Shown in pieces: positions 5,899 through 6,465 of a DNA stretch of 6,465 nucleotides. Both the position numbers and the translations under genes were made by a program. The stretch is from assembly GCA_009377735.1 (NCBI GenBank), contig WHTL01000225.1, positions 1 to 6,465 on the forward strand. The letters are read 5' to 3'. Source of the stretch: Acidimicrobiia bacterium. GTDB lineage: Bacteria > Actinomycetota > Acidimicrobiia > Spongiisociales > ZC4RG35. A model generated the notes under the pieces. It ran no database searches and was not told the DNA's origin. It worked only from the letters and a program-made list of their open reading frames with translations. Position 1 is the first letter of the stretch, and each line of letters begins with the position of its first letter.

Positions 5899-6465
5899 AT
5901 GACCATCTGTGATGTCCACACCCATGCAATCGTCCCTGATGCCTTAGAGGAGATGACGGCCACCCATCCCGAGCATGGGCCGATACTGATCGAGGAGGGC
6001 GGGGTTCGATATCTTTCGTATCCGGGTCGAGCCCGACTCGGCCCCCTCTCTGCTGGCATCTTCGACCCCGAGGTCCGGTTGTCGGAAATGGACGCTCAAA
6101 GGGTCGACATGCAGGTGATCGCCGTCGCCCCACCGAACTATTTCTATCATCTTCCAGCCCACGTCGGGATCGATTTCGCCCGGATTCAGAATGACCATCT
6201 GTTCAAGTTGAGTGACTCCAACCCCGATCGATTTCACATATTCGGCACACTTCCGCTCCAAGATGTGGAAGCGTCGCTTGCCGAGCTCGACCGTATCGCA
6301 TCGTTCCCACGTCTCCGGGGAATCCAGATCGGATCCAACATCGACGGCACCGACCTCGACGACGAAGGGTTGGAACCGCTGTGGGCGGATCTGGAGGCAA
6401 AGAACCTCCCGGTTTGGGTCCACGGAGATCAGCGGTCGTTGGCAGGAGCTGATCGTCTCAACAAC
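5899..6465 (+). CDS. Amidohydrolase-2 family (ACMSD-like) metal-dependent hydrolase/decarboxylase, C-terminus cut off
   Basis: The first 189 residues of a probable enzyme of about 300-350 residues are visible, with no stop before the window end. It starts MTICDVHTHAIVP, where His7 and His9 form the HxH metal site at the end of the first barrel strand. GTLPLQD (116-122), RGIQIGSNIDGTDLDDEGLEPLW (140-162) and WVHGDQ (173-178) match the pattern of aminocarboxymuconate-semialdehyde decarboxylase and relatives; His175 would be a further ligand. The later catalytic His and the Asp ligand lie beyond the window. AAGGGA (5886-5891) is seven bases before the ATG, and the gene is 28 bases after the ATPase, so it is probably the last visible operon member. 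Family members decarboxylate or hydrolyse carboxylated aromatic and related compounds; the exact reaction cannot be told from this part. Confidence 0.88.
   Translation, partial: MTICDVHTHAIVPDALEEMTATHPEHGPILIEEGGVRYLSYPGRARLGPLSAGIFDPEVRLSEMDAQRVDMQVIAVAPPNYFYHLPAHVGIDFARIQNDHLFKLSDSNPDRFHIFGTLPLQDVEASLAELDRIASFPRLRGIQIGSNIDGTDLDDEGLEPLWADLEAKNLPVWVHGDQRSLAGADRLNN

Overview
The window looks like a piece of a bacterial chromosome carrying a transport and catabolism locus built around the NitT/TauT (nitrate, sulfonate, taurine, HMP and riboflavin type) class of ABC importers. Codon use is fairly GC-rich. Start codons include GTG and TTG behind clear Shine-Dalgarno sequences. The substrate-binding proteins are lipoproteins with long Thr/Ser/Glu/Asp/Ala linkers after the lipid cysteine. 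This style is common in monoderm high-GC bacteria such as Actinomycetota, for instance Acidimicrobiia-like lineages. That placement is an inference from style, and no phylogenetic marker is present.

Layout from left to right. Positions 1-678 on the minus strand hold an importer ATPase, cut off at the window edge. A 129-base divergent intergenic region follows. Positions 808-1917 (+) encode a substrate-binding lipoprotein. After a 162-base gap, positions 2080-3291 (+) encode a second substrate-binding lipoprotein, about 90% identical to the first in its mature domain. Two different permeases then follow closely (3328-4170 and 4196-5134), then a complete ATPase (5127-5870, overlapping the permease before it by 8 bases). 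Last comes the start of an amidohydrolase-2/ACMSD-like metal enzyme (5899 to the window end). No intergenic stretch exceeds 300 bases. I see no RNA genes, mobile elements or CRISPR arrays.

The genes at 2080-6465 read as one operon: binding protein, heterodimeric permease pair, ATPase, then a metal-dependent enzyme that may act on the imported compound or a product of it. The extra binding protein at 808-1917 and the divergent ATPase at 1-678 suggest a second, related importer whose permeases would lie left of the window, or one transporter with two receptors.

The most interesting signals are three: the tandem receptor duplication with unrelated leaders and linkers but a well conserved core, the patchy nucleotide identity between the copies, and a shared palindrome-like element (TCARATGCTTRAT) upstream of both receptor genes. 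The ligand cannot be read from the sequence. The ACMSD-like neighbour makes a carboxylated aromatic or heteroaromatic compound a reasonable guess. All protein families seen here are known ones, and I found no clear evidence of an entirely new system.
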